A stretch of DNA of 64,000 nucleotides from Magicicada septendecula (lineage: Eukaryota > Arthropoda > Insecta > Hemiptera > Cicadidae): contig CM068372.1 in the NCBI GenBank assembly GCA_034769895.1, positions 373,941,258-374,005,257 of the forward strand. Direction: 5' to 3'. The position numbers and the translations under genes were made by a program. Position 1 is the first letter of the stretch; the number at the start of each line of letters is the position of its first letter. The notes under the pieces were generated by a model. The model was not told the origin of the DNA. It worked only from the letters and a program-made list of their open reading frames with translations, and searched no databases. Below are positions 1 through 12,211 of the stretch, piece by piece.

Positions 1-680
1 CCCCCTCCTTAAGGCTGTTTGTCCCGGACTGGCAAATCGTGTCTGAAGTAATACTCGACCAGGAGATCTAGATGGACGTTCTTGCGAAAAATAATTCTCC
101 AGTTCTTCGAATTCAGTCTCGTGTTATCTGAACATCAAGTTCCCAGGAATGCGAGTGTTCCACTCAACCACTAGTTTTGCTGGAATCACTCCCATTGTAT
201 CATGTAATGAAGACCTAAACACCACTGGCTGATCCAAGTCTGTTTGATTCTCGTCAACAACCTCTTGCATAACCTCATCTTCAGCAACTTTTCCCTTGGG
301 CGCTTCTATCAGGTCAGGAACAAGCAAGAGTTTTGTCTCGACACCCATAGTTGGCTTTCCAATCACTTCTTTTGTTGTTACACTTATTTGTACTTCCTCT
401 GCTAGTTCTTTCTTCATTTCCGCTTGCAATAAGGAGGATTCCTCTTGACCAGACCTGTTGACTTTCTCTTCGGCCAATGCCACTTGCTTAATCGAATGGT
501 TGGTAGACCCTGACATTTTAGCCATGCAAAGCTTTATCTTCTCTTGGCCGACCCTCAGGACATTCTCTCTTAAGTCCACAACGAATCCACAGGCATTCAT
601 AACATCTGTGCCAAGAATCACTTCATCAACAATGTTTGCAACAAGCATTTGGTGGCTAAACTCGAGAAGACCCAGGCATA
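1..680 (-). mobile_element. Fragment of an old Ty3/Gypsy-type element (O), protease region
   Basis: On the minus strand this stretch encodes a retropepsin-like region with the ILGTDVM and CGFVVDL signatures that follow the active site in insect Gypsy-type polyproteins, then a charged linker. The right edge coincides with the LTR of element L. The matching upstream part of the same protease lies at 12079-12211, and the zinc-knuckle part of gag at 30572-30889. O is therefore an old element split by later insertions. It is a broken fossil, and its pol part continues off the left edge of the window. Confidence 0.75.
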
Positions 681-2108
681 CACGTAATGGAAATTCAAAT
701 TCAGGTTATTTATATTTCAGCCTCACTGTTGAGATCATAAATTTGTAATATATTAAATTAATTCAGGTTATTTATGCTACACTTGGTAGCATTAATTTGT
801 AATCTTAATCAAATATTGAGATATAATGTGTTCTTATCTCTAAAATCCGTTCTGAAAGAGTAACATACAATATTAGATAGTATATTTGGTGGTTATATCA
901 TTACTATTAAGGCCTAGTCTGTACACAACGTTAGAAGAGGAGAGTATAAGCCGTAAATTGTTTTTCTCTTCTCTCGCAATTCGACTGCTGGACGCGGGCT
1001 TGTGCTGTGGTTTATAGTCAGCCGGTTGTTATAGGTTAAGTTGTTCCAATCACTGTATTTCTCTCGTTTCTCTCTCTGTAAATTACAAATTATCTAAAAC
1101 GCACTAAATAGTCAACAAATAATAATAAGTCATCATTTTCAGGAAGGATTCTTTATTTTTACATTTTTCAAACAGATGTTCTCTCTTCGCTTAGGTCCAA
1201 TAGATCGACCACACTTAAATGAATCGATTAGGTTACAGAATTCGATTTTTAGATATTAAAATTTAGTTATATTATTATTTTTTCTTAATCTCAGGGTTCG
1301 AAGGGTTCTTGTGACTATTAGGAAGATCAGAAAATGCAAAATAAAAGTACAAGGTATTACAGATTTAAATATAAAATCTTATTATTTAATATCTTAAACG
1401 TAAGTTGATTTTACCGTCTGTCGACGAAGTCCACTTGTAATGGCAGCGCACCGATAAATTCGTGACGGTTGGTTAACTAATCTACAGATGTCTGAATCAT
1501 TGCCAGTCTCCAGTTCCGAAAATAAAAGTTTGGTGTTTTTGTCCCTGGATGAAGTAGAATTTCCAATTCTTAATCTTCGCTAATGTTGAAGTTTCTTATG
1601 GTTACGGGTTTCAATGGATTTTTTGTAGCTATAGTTTATTTCACTTGATCGTAAGAAAGTGAGGTTCAGCATTCAATTTTAATTTTTCTTTTTTGTCTTT
1701 TATTGTACCGTCAAAGTACTTTGGTCCTTGCGGGGTTACTTTGGTCCAACACGAAAAAGAAGTTATTAATTTTTGTACCGAACAAACAATACAAGATAAA
1801 TGGGAGTTTTTGGGCTTGAAAAATAGTTTGTACCCTATTTGAGGGTAATTTAATAATTTGAGGTAAATTTAATTTTTTGTTAGTGGCAACACTGGAGTTT
1901 TTGCAAACATTTGTTTACATGTGAAGATTTTTACTCTCCAAACTTTCTCCTATGAAGCAATCTGGAAAAGAGTTAAAAATAAGGTAAGTGTCAAAATATT
2001 ACCTTTAGTAACCTGTTACCAATGTGTGATCATAGTTTTTCCTTAAATTTTTTGTTTTGACAGTAAATTTTAAAGTTTTCATAAACATAACCTAAAAACT
2101 AGTTTTTC

Positions 2109-2141
2109 GGGGCTACTTTGTGCCAGGACCAAAGTAGCCCC
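2109..2141. repeat. Subterminal palindrome of the pogo element
   Basis: Two inverted copies of GGGGCTACTTTG face each other across a short spacer. The same box occurs at the left end (1711-1747), in a second palindrome (4332-4369) and at the right end (4534-4550). This arrangement resembles transposase-binding subterminal repeats; that role is inferred. Confidence 0.7.
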
Positions 2142-2265
2142 AGCTACTTACAAATACCTTTTTTACCACCAAATCTTTAAAAAACTGTTTTTAATAACAT
2201 TTTTTCAAATGTTACTGTTGTAAAATGTTATTTTAGTTGTTTTTGTTTCAGTTGCTGAGGACATC

Positions 2266-4112
2266 ATGATGAGAAATTACAAAAGAAAGGCAGGTTCGAG
2301 AAACTATGCCGATTACAATGCTGAGACCTTTCAAGCTTGTTTTAATGGACATAAGAAGTGGAGTAAGAACACAAAGAGATGCAAGTCAGTAATATACCTG
2401 GAAGCACAATAATAAATAAGCTTTAAACAAATGAGGTAAAAAAAACATGGCCATCCCACAGTGTTTTCTCAACAAGAAGAACGTTCATTTGAGGCTCATA
2501 TCAACAAGTTGGCTGAATTTGGATTTCCAGTTACTGATCTTGATTTGAGATACTCCATGAAATGCTTTCTTGACAAACGGGTGTACAGTAAATAACTTTA
2601 AAAACAATTTCCCAGGACCTGATTGGGCAGCATTGTTTAGGAAACGCCACCCAAACTTAACGGTGCGCACAGCAAGCAACATAAAACAAGTAAGAGCTGC
2701 TATTGATGAAAAAATAGTCAATGATTATTTTGACAACTTAGAAACTATCCTCAGTGATGTGCCAGATGAAAATATTTGGAATTATGATGAGACAAATCTA
2801 CGAGATGACCCAGGGTCAAGTAAGGTTATTTTTAAAAGAGGACTAAAGTATGTAGAACGCATTATGGAGTCTACGAAATCTTGTACCTCACTAATGTTTT
2901 GTGGAAATGGAACTGGAGACATGTTACCACCATATGTGGTGTACAAGTCTGAACACTTGTGGTCTACATGGACAGAGGGTGGACCTGCGGGATGTAGGTA
3001 TAATAGAACAAAAAGTGGTTGGTTTGATATGGGGACGTTCGAAGATTGGTTTATCTCAACCCTGCTTCCTCGATTGAAAAAGCTGCCCGAAGTCAAGGTT
3101 GTGATAGGAGATAATTTAACCTCCCATATCAACCTAGAAGTTTTAAAAGCGTGTGAGGAAAACAATATAAGGTTTGTGTGCCTACCCTGAAACTCTACTC
3201 ACCTCACCCAGCCATTGGATGTTGCCTATTATGGCCCGATGAAAAGAGAGTGGCGTAAAATATTGACTTTGTGGAAAGAAAAAAACAAGTCAATGACAAA
3301 CTTGCCCAAGGATCAGTTTCCTAAACTCCTAAAACAGCTGGTTGATTATTTGTATGCAGACAAGAAGAAAAACATGATTTCTGGGTTCAAAAAAACAGGT
3401 ATCATACCCCTTGACAGAACCAAAGTTCTGGAGCGCTTGCCTCAAAAGGACGTAAGCAGCCCTCTAAAAAAACTGATAGGAGACAGTTTCTTGCAAAACC
3501 TTGCAGAAAAAATGCAGGATATGACCAAAAAAGGGTCTAGTAAGAAACGAAAGAAATTGGATGTGCCAGCTGGCAAAAGTGTCTCTACAAAATTGTTTGA
3601 TGAATCGAGCGCAGATGACATGGACTTGGAAGGAGTACCAACGTCTACGCCTAAGCCGAAAAGAGGGCCCACGTAGAAATCGAACACCAGAAACTGAATC
3701 TGAACACACCAGTTCTTACAGTCTCCATGACTGCAGTCATTCTGATGACGGCTCCAACATTTATGAAAGTGAATCTGAAGATTTTGGAGAAGACGTTGGT
3801 ACCAGTGGGCCCAGCAAAGAAGATCTACCGGAACCAGAATCTCTAAAAAGTAATTTAGAAGAAGGTGACTTTGTCATAGTCAAATATGGAGGAAAGCACT
3901 ATCCTGGTTTGATAACAAAACTGCCCAGTGGAGAAGAGTCAGGCCCTACAATAGACTGCATGACCAAGACCAAAAAGTCCTGGAAATGGCCCGATAAAAA
4001 GGATCTTCTTGTTTACGAATGGGCTGACATCAAGAAAAAAATCAACCCTCCCAAGCTAATGAAACGAGGACACTTCAGTGTTGCTGAGATGGCTGATTAT
4101 GAGTTAGAATGA
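2266..4112 (+). pseudogene. pogo-family transposase (DDE_1 type), disabled
   Basis: The product would be the DNA-cutting and joining enzyme of the element. The N-terminal part from the ATG at 2266 (MMRNYKRKAGSRNYADYN) matches the start of the psq-type helix-turn-helix domain. The region 2570-3190 holds the catalytic core, with NYDETN and GDNLTSH motifs carrying two of the catalytic acids. The usual NSTHLTQPLD motif follows directly. The tail (3561-4112) is an acidic linker and a GDFVIVKYGGKHYPG module common to insect relatives. Breaks: frameshifts near 2385, 2580 and 3650, and one in-frame TGA at 3188-3190 just before the NSTHLTQPLD motif. A splice acceptor-like TTTGTTTCAG stands just before the ATG, so the 5' leader may be spliced. 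An AATAAA at about 4207 could be its polyadenylation signal. Confidence 0.85.
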
Positions 4113-5970
4113 AAAGTTTAGCATTGACAAAACTGATAAGAACAAAGGACAAGTTTTGAGACATTGTTTCTCATGTTTTTAATATCTAGAATTGGTTTAT
4201 TGTGTTTCAATATGATAATAAAAACATTTTTTTGCTAATTTGCAGTGTCAATTTATTAGCAGATCCTTATGCAAGGGGTTACAATAGTCCAATATATGAA
4301 ATCTATTCAATTTGTATGAAATCAACTGAATGGACCAAAGAAGCCCCAAGCAGGGGCTACTTTGGTCCAAAACTTTAAAAATAGTAAAAAATTAAGAAAA
4401 AGGAAAACTTTTTTTTAAAACAATACAGTTTACTTTTTATACCATGTTAATTGGTTAAAACTCAATTTGGACGTTGAAAATCCATATATTATATTTTTTA
4501 ATAATGGAAATGTTAGTGAAAACATGAAAAAGTGGTCCAAAGTAGCCCCGGTTGACGGTCGGTACTCGATTACTTTAATTTCTTTGGGTCTTTTGTTTTC
4601 TTCATTTATTTATTATTTAATACTTTCATTATTAATCATATTACTTGGATTAACTGGGAAATTTATTCCTTTAGATTTTTTCTTTAATTTTATTCATAAG
4701 CTGAACTATACTCTTTCACAGATAACAATCGAGTAAACAACCTTTCTTTTTTGAATCAAAGGTTATTTGGATCAACTTGACAATTCGCTCTTTTAGATTT
4801 TTTCTTTTTTTTTTAATTTTATTCATAAAGCTGAACTGTCCTCTTTCATAGGTAACAATAGAGTAAACCAAATTTCTTGCCTTTTTGTCGTCCTTGACAA
4901 CCAATCTTTGTTCTGTTATTGGTTAATATTTGTAATCCTGGAGCCATAATTAAAAAATGTTCTTGCACTTACTTAATAAAATACTCCTTTACTAAAGTCA
5001 CATTATATCACATTAAATTTTCACATATTCTTTGTTATAAAATCACATACATTTTGCTACCTTTTTCCTCTTAATCTTTTCATTCTAACAAGTACTATCT
5101 TCTCATTACAAAATACTAATTTTGGGCCTATTTTTCTATTACATATATTATGATTTTATTGTAATTCATGGCACTTATCTGCTATTAATAACTACTATTA
5201 CTTTCTTCTATTTCATTATATAACATTTAGTGTCTTTACATTTTTTAGTTACCTAACTTTTCTGACATGGCTTCCTGTACAATGTGTCACTGGCTTAGGG
5301 CCAATAATTCAATTTTTTACTTCATTCTGATTTTTAATTTATTATTACATAGTTTTTTAGTATAGAACTCTTCATATGTCCACACCATAGTTACAATAAA
5401 AACCTTTGGCATTTTATCACCAATTATTGCCTTCCTGGCCAAGTTTACAATTATAATCTAACAACACAACCATTATCTATTCAATGTGAGTATAAAATAT
5501 TTACTCTGTATAAATTCTAACATAAATTCCATGGTGACATGTTCGTTACCATAAATTAAATTAACATCATTTATTTAATACACTCTTAATGCAATTGCTT
5601 AACACCTCCTACATACAAAACTCCAACATAAATGCCATGATGACATGTTCATTGTTATAAATTAAATTAACATCAATTAATTAATACACTCTCAGTGTAA
5701 TCATTCTAGATCATTGAATAAACTGTTTATACTATTTTTCATATTATTTAACACTGTACTTATCACTCACTCTTTGCACTGACCCCTTCATAGTTTGTAT
5801 TTCTATACATTTATCTGTGACTCTACTACCTTGTAATTTTATTTGATATCATTTATTTTTCTTTACTTAATAAGGGTTTACACTTCTGACCTTCATTACA
5901 ATGAATAACTAGCGTTTTTTTATTATAATTTTTTATGTAACGTAGGGGACCTTGATTTTGTTACATTACA

Positions 5971-8197
5971 TATACTCCCCCTCCCAAATTTTATTATTTT
6001 TGAAGACAAATTCATTTGTTTGCTAAAAATATCAACTTATAATGGTTTCAGTTCTTCATTGTATTTCTGCTTTCGTATGTAATTCAATGGGTTCTTTGGG
6101 ATTTATTTCATATTTATACTCCGTAAACTTTTTAAGTGCACGGGAAAACTGTGTCGATACTCATGGTATATTTAATCATTAAATTCTCTACTGGTACCTC
6201 ACTCAGTTGTAGACCTGTCTTTTTTCTCTGGAACTTTTAATTTCTTCTAACTTATTACGCCATCATTTCTTATTGTCATATTTATATTTAATTCCCTCGC
6301 TTGGTGTATAATCCCTAAAATACTATATTCCCTAACATTTTCCCTAATATCATAGCTGGTACGGATTCAGAGGGGCACTCTTGGCTTCCATTACTCCGCC
6401 GTTTTCCCTAACTATATCTTCTGAGACCAGAAGAACTTCATCTCTGCTCAGGCAAATGATTGCTGGATTCAGTCACAACATATCACAAATAATTACAATA
6501 TTAAAAGGTAGCCTATTTTCTACAAAAAAAAAAAAATACTCTGGGGATGATTACACTATTATTTCTGAGGTATCCTAATACTTCTTTCTTAACTTATTTA
6601 TCTCGGTGTTCTGTAGTTCCATTTATTATCATATTATTTACAGGTAAAGTAGGTAAAGTTGTTCGACATTTATTTTAAATTCTTCGTAGTTCCGTGCTGT
6701 CAATTAATTATTCTTTAGCATCCTGTAACTCTACGAATTACTTACAAAATTATAATTCTCTTACCTTAGGGTTTTATTCCAAAGTCTTTCAGACGAAAAC
6801 AGCTGCAGACAGGATTATTTGTTTGAGTTACGAATAATTACGCTAACACATGTTATGTAATGAATGGCGCTTATTTATTTTTCTTTAATTAATTTCCCTC
6901 TTTACTCTCTGTAGAACAACAGTTTACACACAAAATCGCTTAATTACTTATTACATGAAAGTGATATAAAAAAGTTACTACAATGGTCTTTGCATCATCC
7001 CCTTACAACAGCAAGATAATGCAAAAAATTTTACAATTAATTAATTTACTCAATCTATGAACCAGTATTTTACTTTGTAGGTACGTACCCCAAACTTACG
7101 CTCTCACTCACTCTCTCTCTCTCACCCTTCTATTTCATTTAGTTAATTTGGTTAGTATTCTACCCATTATATCTGTGAAATTTAAAAGTTTTGGCCAATT
7201 AGTTACTGATGGTACTTAACCGTTCCAGGTGTCTCTCGGTGAGTCGTACAATCGCTGTTTGTTCAACATTACGGTTCACTCCGCGTTTAGTTGTTTTTTT
7301 TTTTTTCTCTGGTACACTGGTTAATTCACGTCAATGTTATGACCATCAGTCACCACTGTTCGAATTATACGTATATTATTTATTTAGTCGGCCGACGTAA
7401 CTTTTCGCACTTAGAAAGTCACTTGAAGTTTTTTAGGCTGGCCGCGCGGCCCTATGTCACAACTGGCACTGTTTATAAATGTTTTAACACTTAACTAGAT
7501 AGGCCGAATTTATTCTACGGCCTATCTTGTACTCCCGAGGCCACTGTTTTAACGAACTTGTCAAACTGCTCTTTACTGTCCGATGCAAACACTGGTGAAG
7601 AAGTGTGCTTACTAATGACACACAGCAGACTGGGTTTCACACACAAGCCTGCTGCTATGTGATTGTGCAATGCGTCTGGCAGTTGTTTTGGCTGGCTGTG
7701 TATGTTGCATTGCTGTACTGGAGGCTCCTTACAGGTGAAAGTCTGGCAATTTGGAAAGTGCTTAAAATGATGATTTGAATTACTATGAAATTAAACTGGG
7801 GTAGCTCACAAATCCGTACCGTCACAATCCGTATTTTATTATTATTTTTTTTATTAACTCCCATTTACTTCTGCAGTTAAACACTGAATTTCATCCTTAT
7901 CATAAATTGCATTGGCATATTCTTCCTTCATCTAGCTCATTTCTAACCCTTCTTAAATAGTAACTAGTCTTAATTGTTCTTATCATTGTTATTATCATGA
8001 TTAATATGGTTATTCAAATAATTATTATTGTCATTCCTGGTATCTTCTAGTCTTTGTCTGTACCCCGTAATTAGTTCATTTCATTTCATAGTTAGTTTAA
8101 TATATTTTAATTAGTTTCCAATTATTTTCCTTTGATTTGCTTTATTCGGTATCCATAAAATCCGTCCCTTTTCTCCAATAGTTGGTTTGCACTTGGT
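5971..8197 (-). other. Non-coding interior of element L
   Basis: This 2.2 kb lies between gag and the 3' LTR of L. It is AT-rich and has no open frame resembling pol or env. A purine-rich tract (minus strand GGGAGGGGGAG) abuts the LTR and fits a polypurine tract. A short CT-rich run occurs near 7095-7125. Confidence 0.6.
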
Positions 8198-9515
8198 TTA
8201 TCCGTGGTCAATTTTTTCCTCTGTACTGGTTGTTCGTATATCTCTGGTGTGCAGAACTATTTCTGTCCTTGTAATATGGATCTCAGCTAACTTATACAGC
8301 AATTCTACTAATAATACATGTCCAGTAATATCTATGCCTACATCGATCACTTTATCATTTTGCTTATTGAATAAATATGTTAATGATATATCCATTGTTA
8401 ATTCTACCACTGATATTTTATTATGTATTTTTACTTCTGGTGTATTCAACTTAATTATGGCTTTACTTAATGTTTTACTCACTGTTATATTGTGATTCCT
8501 TTTGAAAGTTTCTATTAAGGTCCTTTTGTTATTTTTAAAATTACTTACTCTTCCGTATTCAGTACTTAAGATGTTAAGTACAGTAACTAGTCCATTGTTC
8601 CTCATCTCCCACACTTCCCATGTTTTTATTAATTTCCTTTGATGTGTTTGTCTCATTTTCTTTGTCTTCATTTCATTGTTAACCAGTTCTATTCTTCCGG
8701 CTATGTTGATTTGTACTTCATCTAATTTTTCTTGTGTTTCTGCTTGTACCTCCATTATACTAATTTTGTTATTATTTTCAATGTTATTTATTCGGGTAGT
8801 CACCTTCTCCTTGAACACTAGAAGTTCCTCCTTTGTTTGGTCGACTCTTTGACTGATTGTTTTGTTAATATTCTTTATCTTCTCATCCGTATTTTCGTTA
8901 ATTTTGTCTATTCTTTCATTTATGACTTCTCTCCACGCTTGGTTTTGTTCATTTATAGTTTGCCGCAAATCCTTATTACTGTTTTCAATTCTTTCGTCTA
9001 TTTGTTTGTTATTTTCTAGAATCTGCCTTAAGCTCTCGTCGTTCCTGTCAAACCTTTCGTTAATTTGTTTTAAATTTTCATTTATTTGTTGGTTGTTCTC
9101 ATTGGTTTCCTCATTATTTTTGTCAAACTTCTCATTCATTAGTTTGATTAAGTTCTCACTCAAAATTTCGTTTTGTTTCTTTGACTTTTCGTTTATACTG
9201 TCTACTTTATTCTAGGTTTCCTGAGTTTTCATTTATATTGTCTATTTTATTTTCTAGATTTTCTAACATTTGTTTGTTTTTATCGTTAATTTGTTTATTA
9301 TCCTCCTTCATGCTACTCATTAATTCCTTATTATCCTCCTTCATGCTACTCATTAATTTCTTATTTTCCTCCTTCATGGTACTCATTAATTTTTCCCAAT
9401 TTAGTCCTCCTCTGGCTTCCTCTTTATCACCCGCCTGTTGTTCCATTTCGGTGTCTGTAACTATCTCTGCTTCTTCTTCCCGTCTATCTTCTTCCGTTTC
9501 TTGGTCCTTCGCCAT
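8198..9515 (-). pseudogene. Coiled-coil gag of element L
   Basis: The minus-strand frame starts with MAKDQETEEDRREEE and continues as long K/E/N/Q-rich heptads (SSMKEDNK units, NKQINEN, NEQNQAW). This is the composition of coiled-coil Gag proteins in some insect Gypsy-type elements. A 33-bp unit is repeated about three times at 9300-9398. The start lies about 100 bp downstream of the primer-binding site, as expected for gag. No zinc knuckle is visible. Element G has a gag of similar architecture, so the two may be related families. It is a broken fossil, with about one break. Confidence 0.6.
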
Positions 9516-9612
9516 CCTTTTAGAAACACCTCTTTATGCATTCCTGTGCCTCTAATAGTCGCCTGCTCAAGTTAAGTAATAGTGATGGAGTCTATGTTTT
9601 ACTTAACTCAAG

Positions 9613-9631
9613 CCCTACAAGTTGAGCGCCA
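9613..9631 (-). promoter_or_regulatory. Primer-binding site of element L
   Basis: On the minus strand TGGCGCTCAACTTGTAGGG lies three bases after the end of the 5' LTR. It starts with the TGG complementary to the CCA end of a tRNA primer. The primer species was not identified. Confidence 0.65.
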
Positions 9632-9634
9632 ATT

Positions 9635-12078
9635 TGTAATGTATCTTCTAGTTCGGGTTATTTATATTTCATCCTCACTGTTGAGATCGTAAATTTGTAA
9701 TATATTAAATAAATTCAGGTTATTTATGCTACACTTGGTAGCATTAATTTCTAATCTTAATCAAATATTGAGATATAATGTGTACTTATCTCTAATATAT
9801 TATAATAATTAAATCTGTTCTGAAAGAGTAACTTACAATATTAGTTAGTATATTTGGTGGTTATATCATTACTATTAAGGCCTAGTCTGTATACAACGTT
9901 AGGAGAGGAGAGTATAAGCCGTAAATTGTTTTTCTCTTCTCTCGCAATTCGACTGCTGGACGCGGGCTTGTGCTGTGGTTTATAGTCGCCGGTTATTATA
10001 GGTTAAGTTGTTCCAATCACTGTACTTCTCTTGTTTCTCTCTCTGTAAACTACAAATTATCTAAAACGCACTAAATAGTCAACAAATAATAATAAGTCAT
10101 CATTTTCAGGAAGGATTCTTTATTTTTATATTTTTCAAACAGATGTTCTCTCTTCGCTTAGGTCCAATAGATCGACCACACTTAAATGAATCGATTTGGT
10201 TACAGAATTCGATTTTCAGATATTAAAATTTAGTTATATTATTATTTTTTCTTAATCTCAGGGTTCGAAGGGTTCTTGTGACTATTAGGAAGGTCAGAAA
10301 ATGCAAAATAAAAGTACAAGGTATTACAGATTTAAATATAAAATCTTATTATTTAATATCTTAAACGTAAGTTGATTTTACCGTCTGTCGACGAAGTCCA
10401 CTTGTAATGGCAGCGCACCGATAAATTCGTGATGGTTGATTAACTAATCTACAGATGTCTGAAGCATTGCCAGTCTCCAGTTCCGAAAATAAAAGTTTGG
10501 TGATTTTGTCCCTGGATGGAGTAGAATTTCCAATTCTTAATCTTCGCTAATGTTCAAGTTTCTTGTGGTTACGGGTTTCAATGGATTTTGTGTAGCAATA
10601 GTTTATTTCACTTGATCGTAAGAAAGTGAGGTTCAGCATTCAATTTTAATTTTTTTTTTTTGAATTTTATTGTACTTGATTACTTTAATTTCTTTGGGTC
10701 TTTTGTTTTCTTCATTTATTTATTATTTAATACTTTCATTATTAATCATATTACTTGGATTAACTGGGAAATTTATTCCTTTAGATTTTTTCTTTAATTT
10801 TATTCATAAGCTGAACTATACTCTTTCACAGATAACAATCGAGTAAACAACCTTTCTTTTTTGAATCAAAGGATATTTGGATCAACTTGACAATTCGCTC
10901 TTTTAGATTTTTCTTTTTTTTTTTAATTTTATTCATAAAGCTGAACTGTCCTCTTTCATAGATAACAATAGAGTAAACCAAATTTCTTGCTTCTTGTCGT
11001 CCTTGACAACCAATCTTTGTTCTGTTATTGGTTAATATTTGTAATCCTGGAGCCATAATTAAAAAATGTTCTTGCACTTACTTAATAAAATACTCCTTTA
11101 CTAAAGTCACATTATATCACATTAAATTTTCACATATTCTTTGTTATAAAATCACATACATTTTGCTACCTTTTTCCTCGTAATCTTCTCATTCTAACAA
11201 GTACTATCTTCTCATTACAAAATACTAATTTTGGGCCTATTTTTCTATTATATATATTTTGATTTTATTGTAATTCATGGCACTTATCTGCTATTAATAA
11301 CTACTATTACTTTCTTCTAATTCATTATATAACATTTAATGTCTTTACATTTTTTAGTTACCTAACTTTTCTGACATGGCTTCCTGTACAATGTGTCACT
11401 GGCTTAGGGCCAATAATTCAATTTTTTACTCCATTCTGATTTTTAATTTATTATTACATAGTTTTTTAGTATAGAACTCTTCATATGTCCACACCATAGT
11501 TACAATAAAAACCTTTGGCATTTTATCACCAATTATTGCCTTCCTGGCCAAGTTTACAATTATAATCTAACAACACAACCATTATCTATTCAATGTGAGT
11601 ATAAAATATTTACTCTGCATAAATTCTAACATAAATTCCATGGTGACATGTTCGTTACCATAAATTAAATTAACATCATTTATTTAATACACTCTTAATG
11701 CAATTGCTTAACACCTCCTACATACAAAACTCCAACATAAATGCCATGATGACATGTTCATTATTATAAATTAAATTAACGTCAATTAATTAATACACTC
11801 TCAATGTAATAATTCTCGATCATTGAATAAACTGTTTATACTATTTTTCATATTATTTAACACTGTACTATCACTCACTCTTTGCACTGACCCCTTCATA
11901 GTTTGTATTTCTATACATTTATCTGTGATTCTACTACCTTGTAATTTTATTTGATGTCATTTATTTTTCTTTACTTAATAAGGGTTTACACTTCTGACCT
12001 TCATTACAATGAATAACTAGCGTTTTTTTATTATAATTTGTTATGTAACGTAGGGGACCTTGATTTTGTTACGTTACA
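9635..12078 (-). repeat. 5' LTR of element L (complete)
   Basis: This 2444-bp repeat begins TGTAATG and ends CGTTACA on the plus strand, and it matches 681-5970 minus the pogo insertion. It has no convincing gene. It serves as the undisturbed reference that dates the pogo insertion as later than L. Confidence 0.9.
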
Positions 12079-12211
12079 ACGTACGTCTGTCTTTCCTAAC
12101 ACATTGACGAGGCTTCCAGTCACAGTTTGTATTGTATAAGAGCTAATTTGAGGCTGTCGGTTTTGACTAAGTCAGGGCGCACAATGGACACTGTTGCGCC
12201 CATGTCAACTG
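12079..12211 (-). mobile_element. Second fragment of element O, protease active-site region
   Basis: The minus strand encodes a retropepsin active-site neighbourhood (VDMGATVSIVRPDLV). It sits between the right end of L and the left end of G. Four bases at each edge (ACGT and ACTG) are the target duplications of those two insertions. It is a fossil fragment of O. Confidence 0.75.

Larger units (their letters stand above)
1708..4562 (+). mobile_element. pogo-family (Tc1/mariner superfamily) DNA transposon
   Basis: The insertion is defined exactly by comparison with the empty site in the other L LTR (around 10674). TA is duplicated at 1706-1707 and 4563-4564. The ends share a short inverted repeat, CCGTCAA at the left and TTGACGG near the right. 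Both terminal regions and two internal sites carry copies of a GGGGCTACTTTGG box, arranged as palindromes at 2109-2141 and 4332-4369. Length 2855 bp is normal for an autonomous pogo-like element. The transposase inside is disabled, so this is a dead copy, although the ends look usable in trans. Confidence 0.9.
681..5970 (-). repeat. 3' LTR of element L, split by a pogo transposon
   Basis: The pieces 681-1707 and 4565-5970 align in order with 9635-10674 and 10675-12078. The 2.86 kb between them is the pogo element. The LTR is AT-rich and carries no supported gene. Short reading frames in it recur in the other LTR only because the sequence is duplicated. Confidence 0.85.
681..12078 (-). mobile_element. 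LTR retrotransposon L, gag-only, with 2.4-kb LTRs, inserted in O
   Basis: Two long direct repeats (681-5970, interrupted, and 9635-12078) bound a 3.66-kb interior. On the minus strand the order is 5' LTR, primer-binding site, gag, long non-coding stretch, purine-rich tract next to about 5971-5990, 3' LTR. LTR ends are TGTAA...TTACA. Target-site duplication ACGT is visible at both flanks, and both flanks are protease sequence of element O. I see no reverse transcriptase, RNase H or integrase in the interior, so this looks like a non-autonomous family that relies on a relative for pol. LTR divergence is only a few percent by eye, so it is fairly young. It is broken (a transposon sits in one LTR; about one or two further breaks). 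Confidence 0.8.

Noticed and set aside
9300-9398. Regular 33-bp repeats resembling a small array
   Set aside because: Not a CRISPR: the units are contiguous, in frame, without spacers, and encode coiled-coil gag repeats. The array at 15287-15420 is rejected for the same reason.
10826-11077. Short minus-strand frame, with a relative at 4716-4904
   Set aside because: Both lie in L LTRs and recur only because the LTRs are copies. The sequence is low-complexity and has no known domain.
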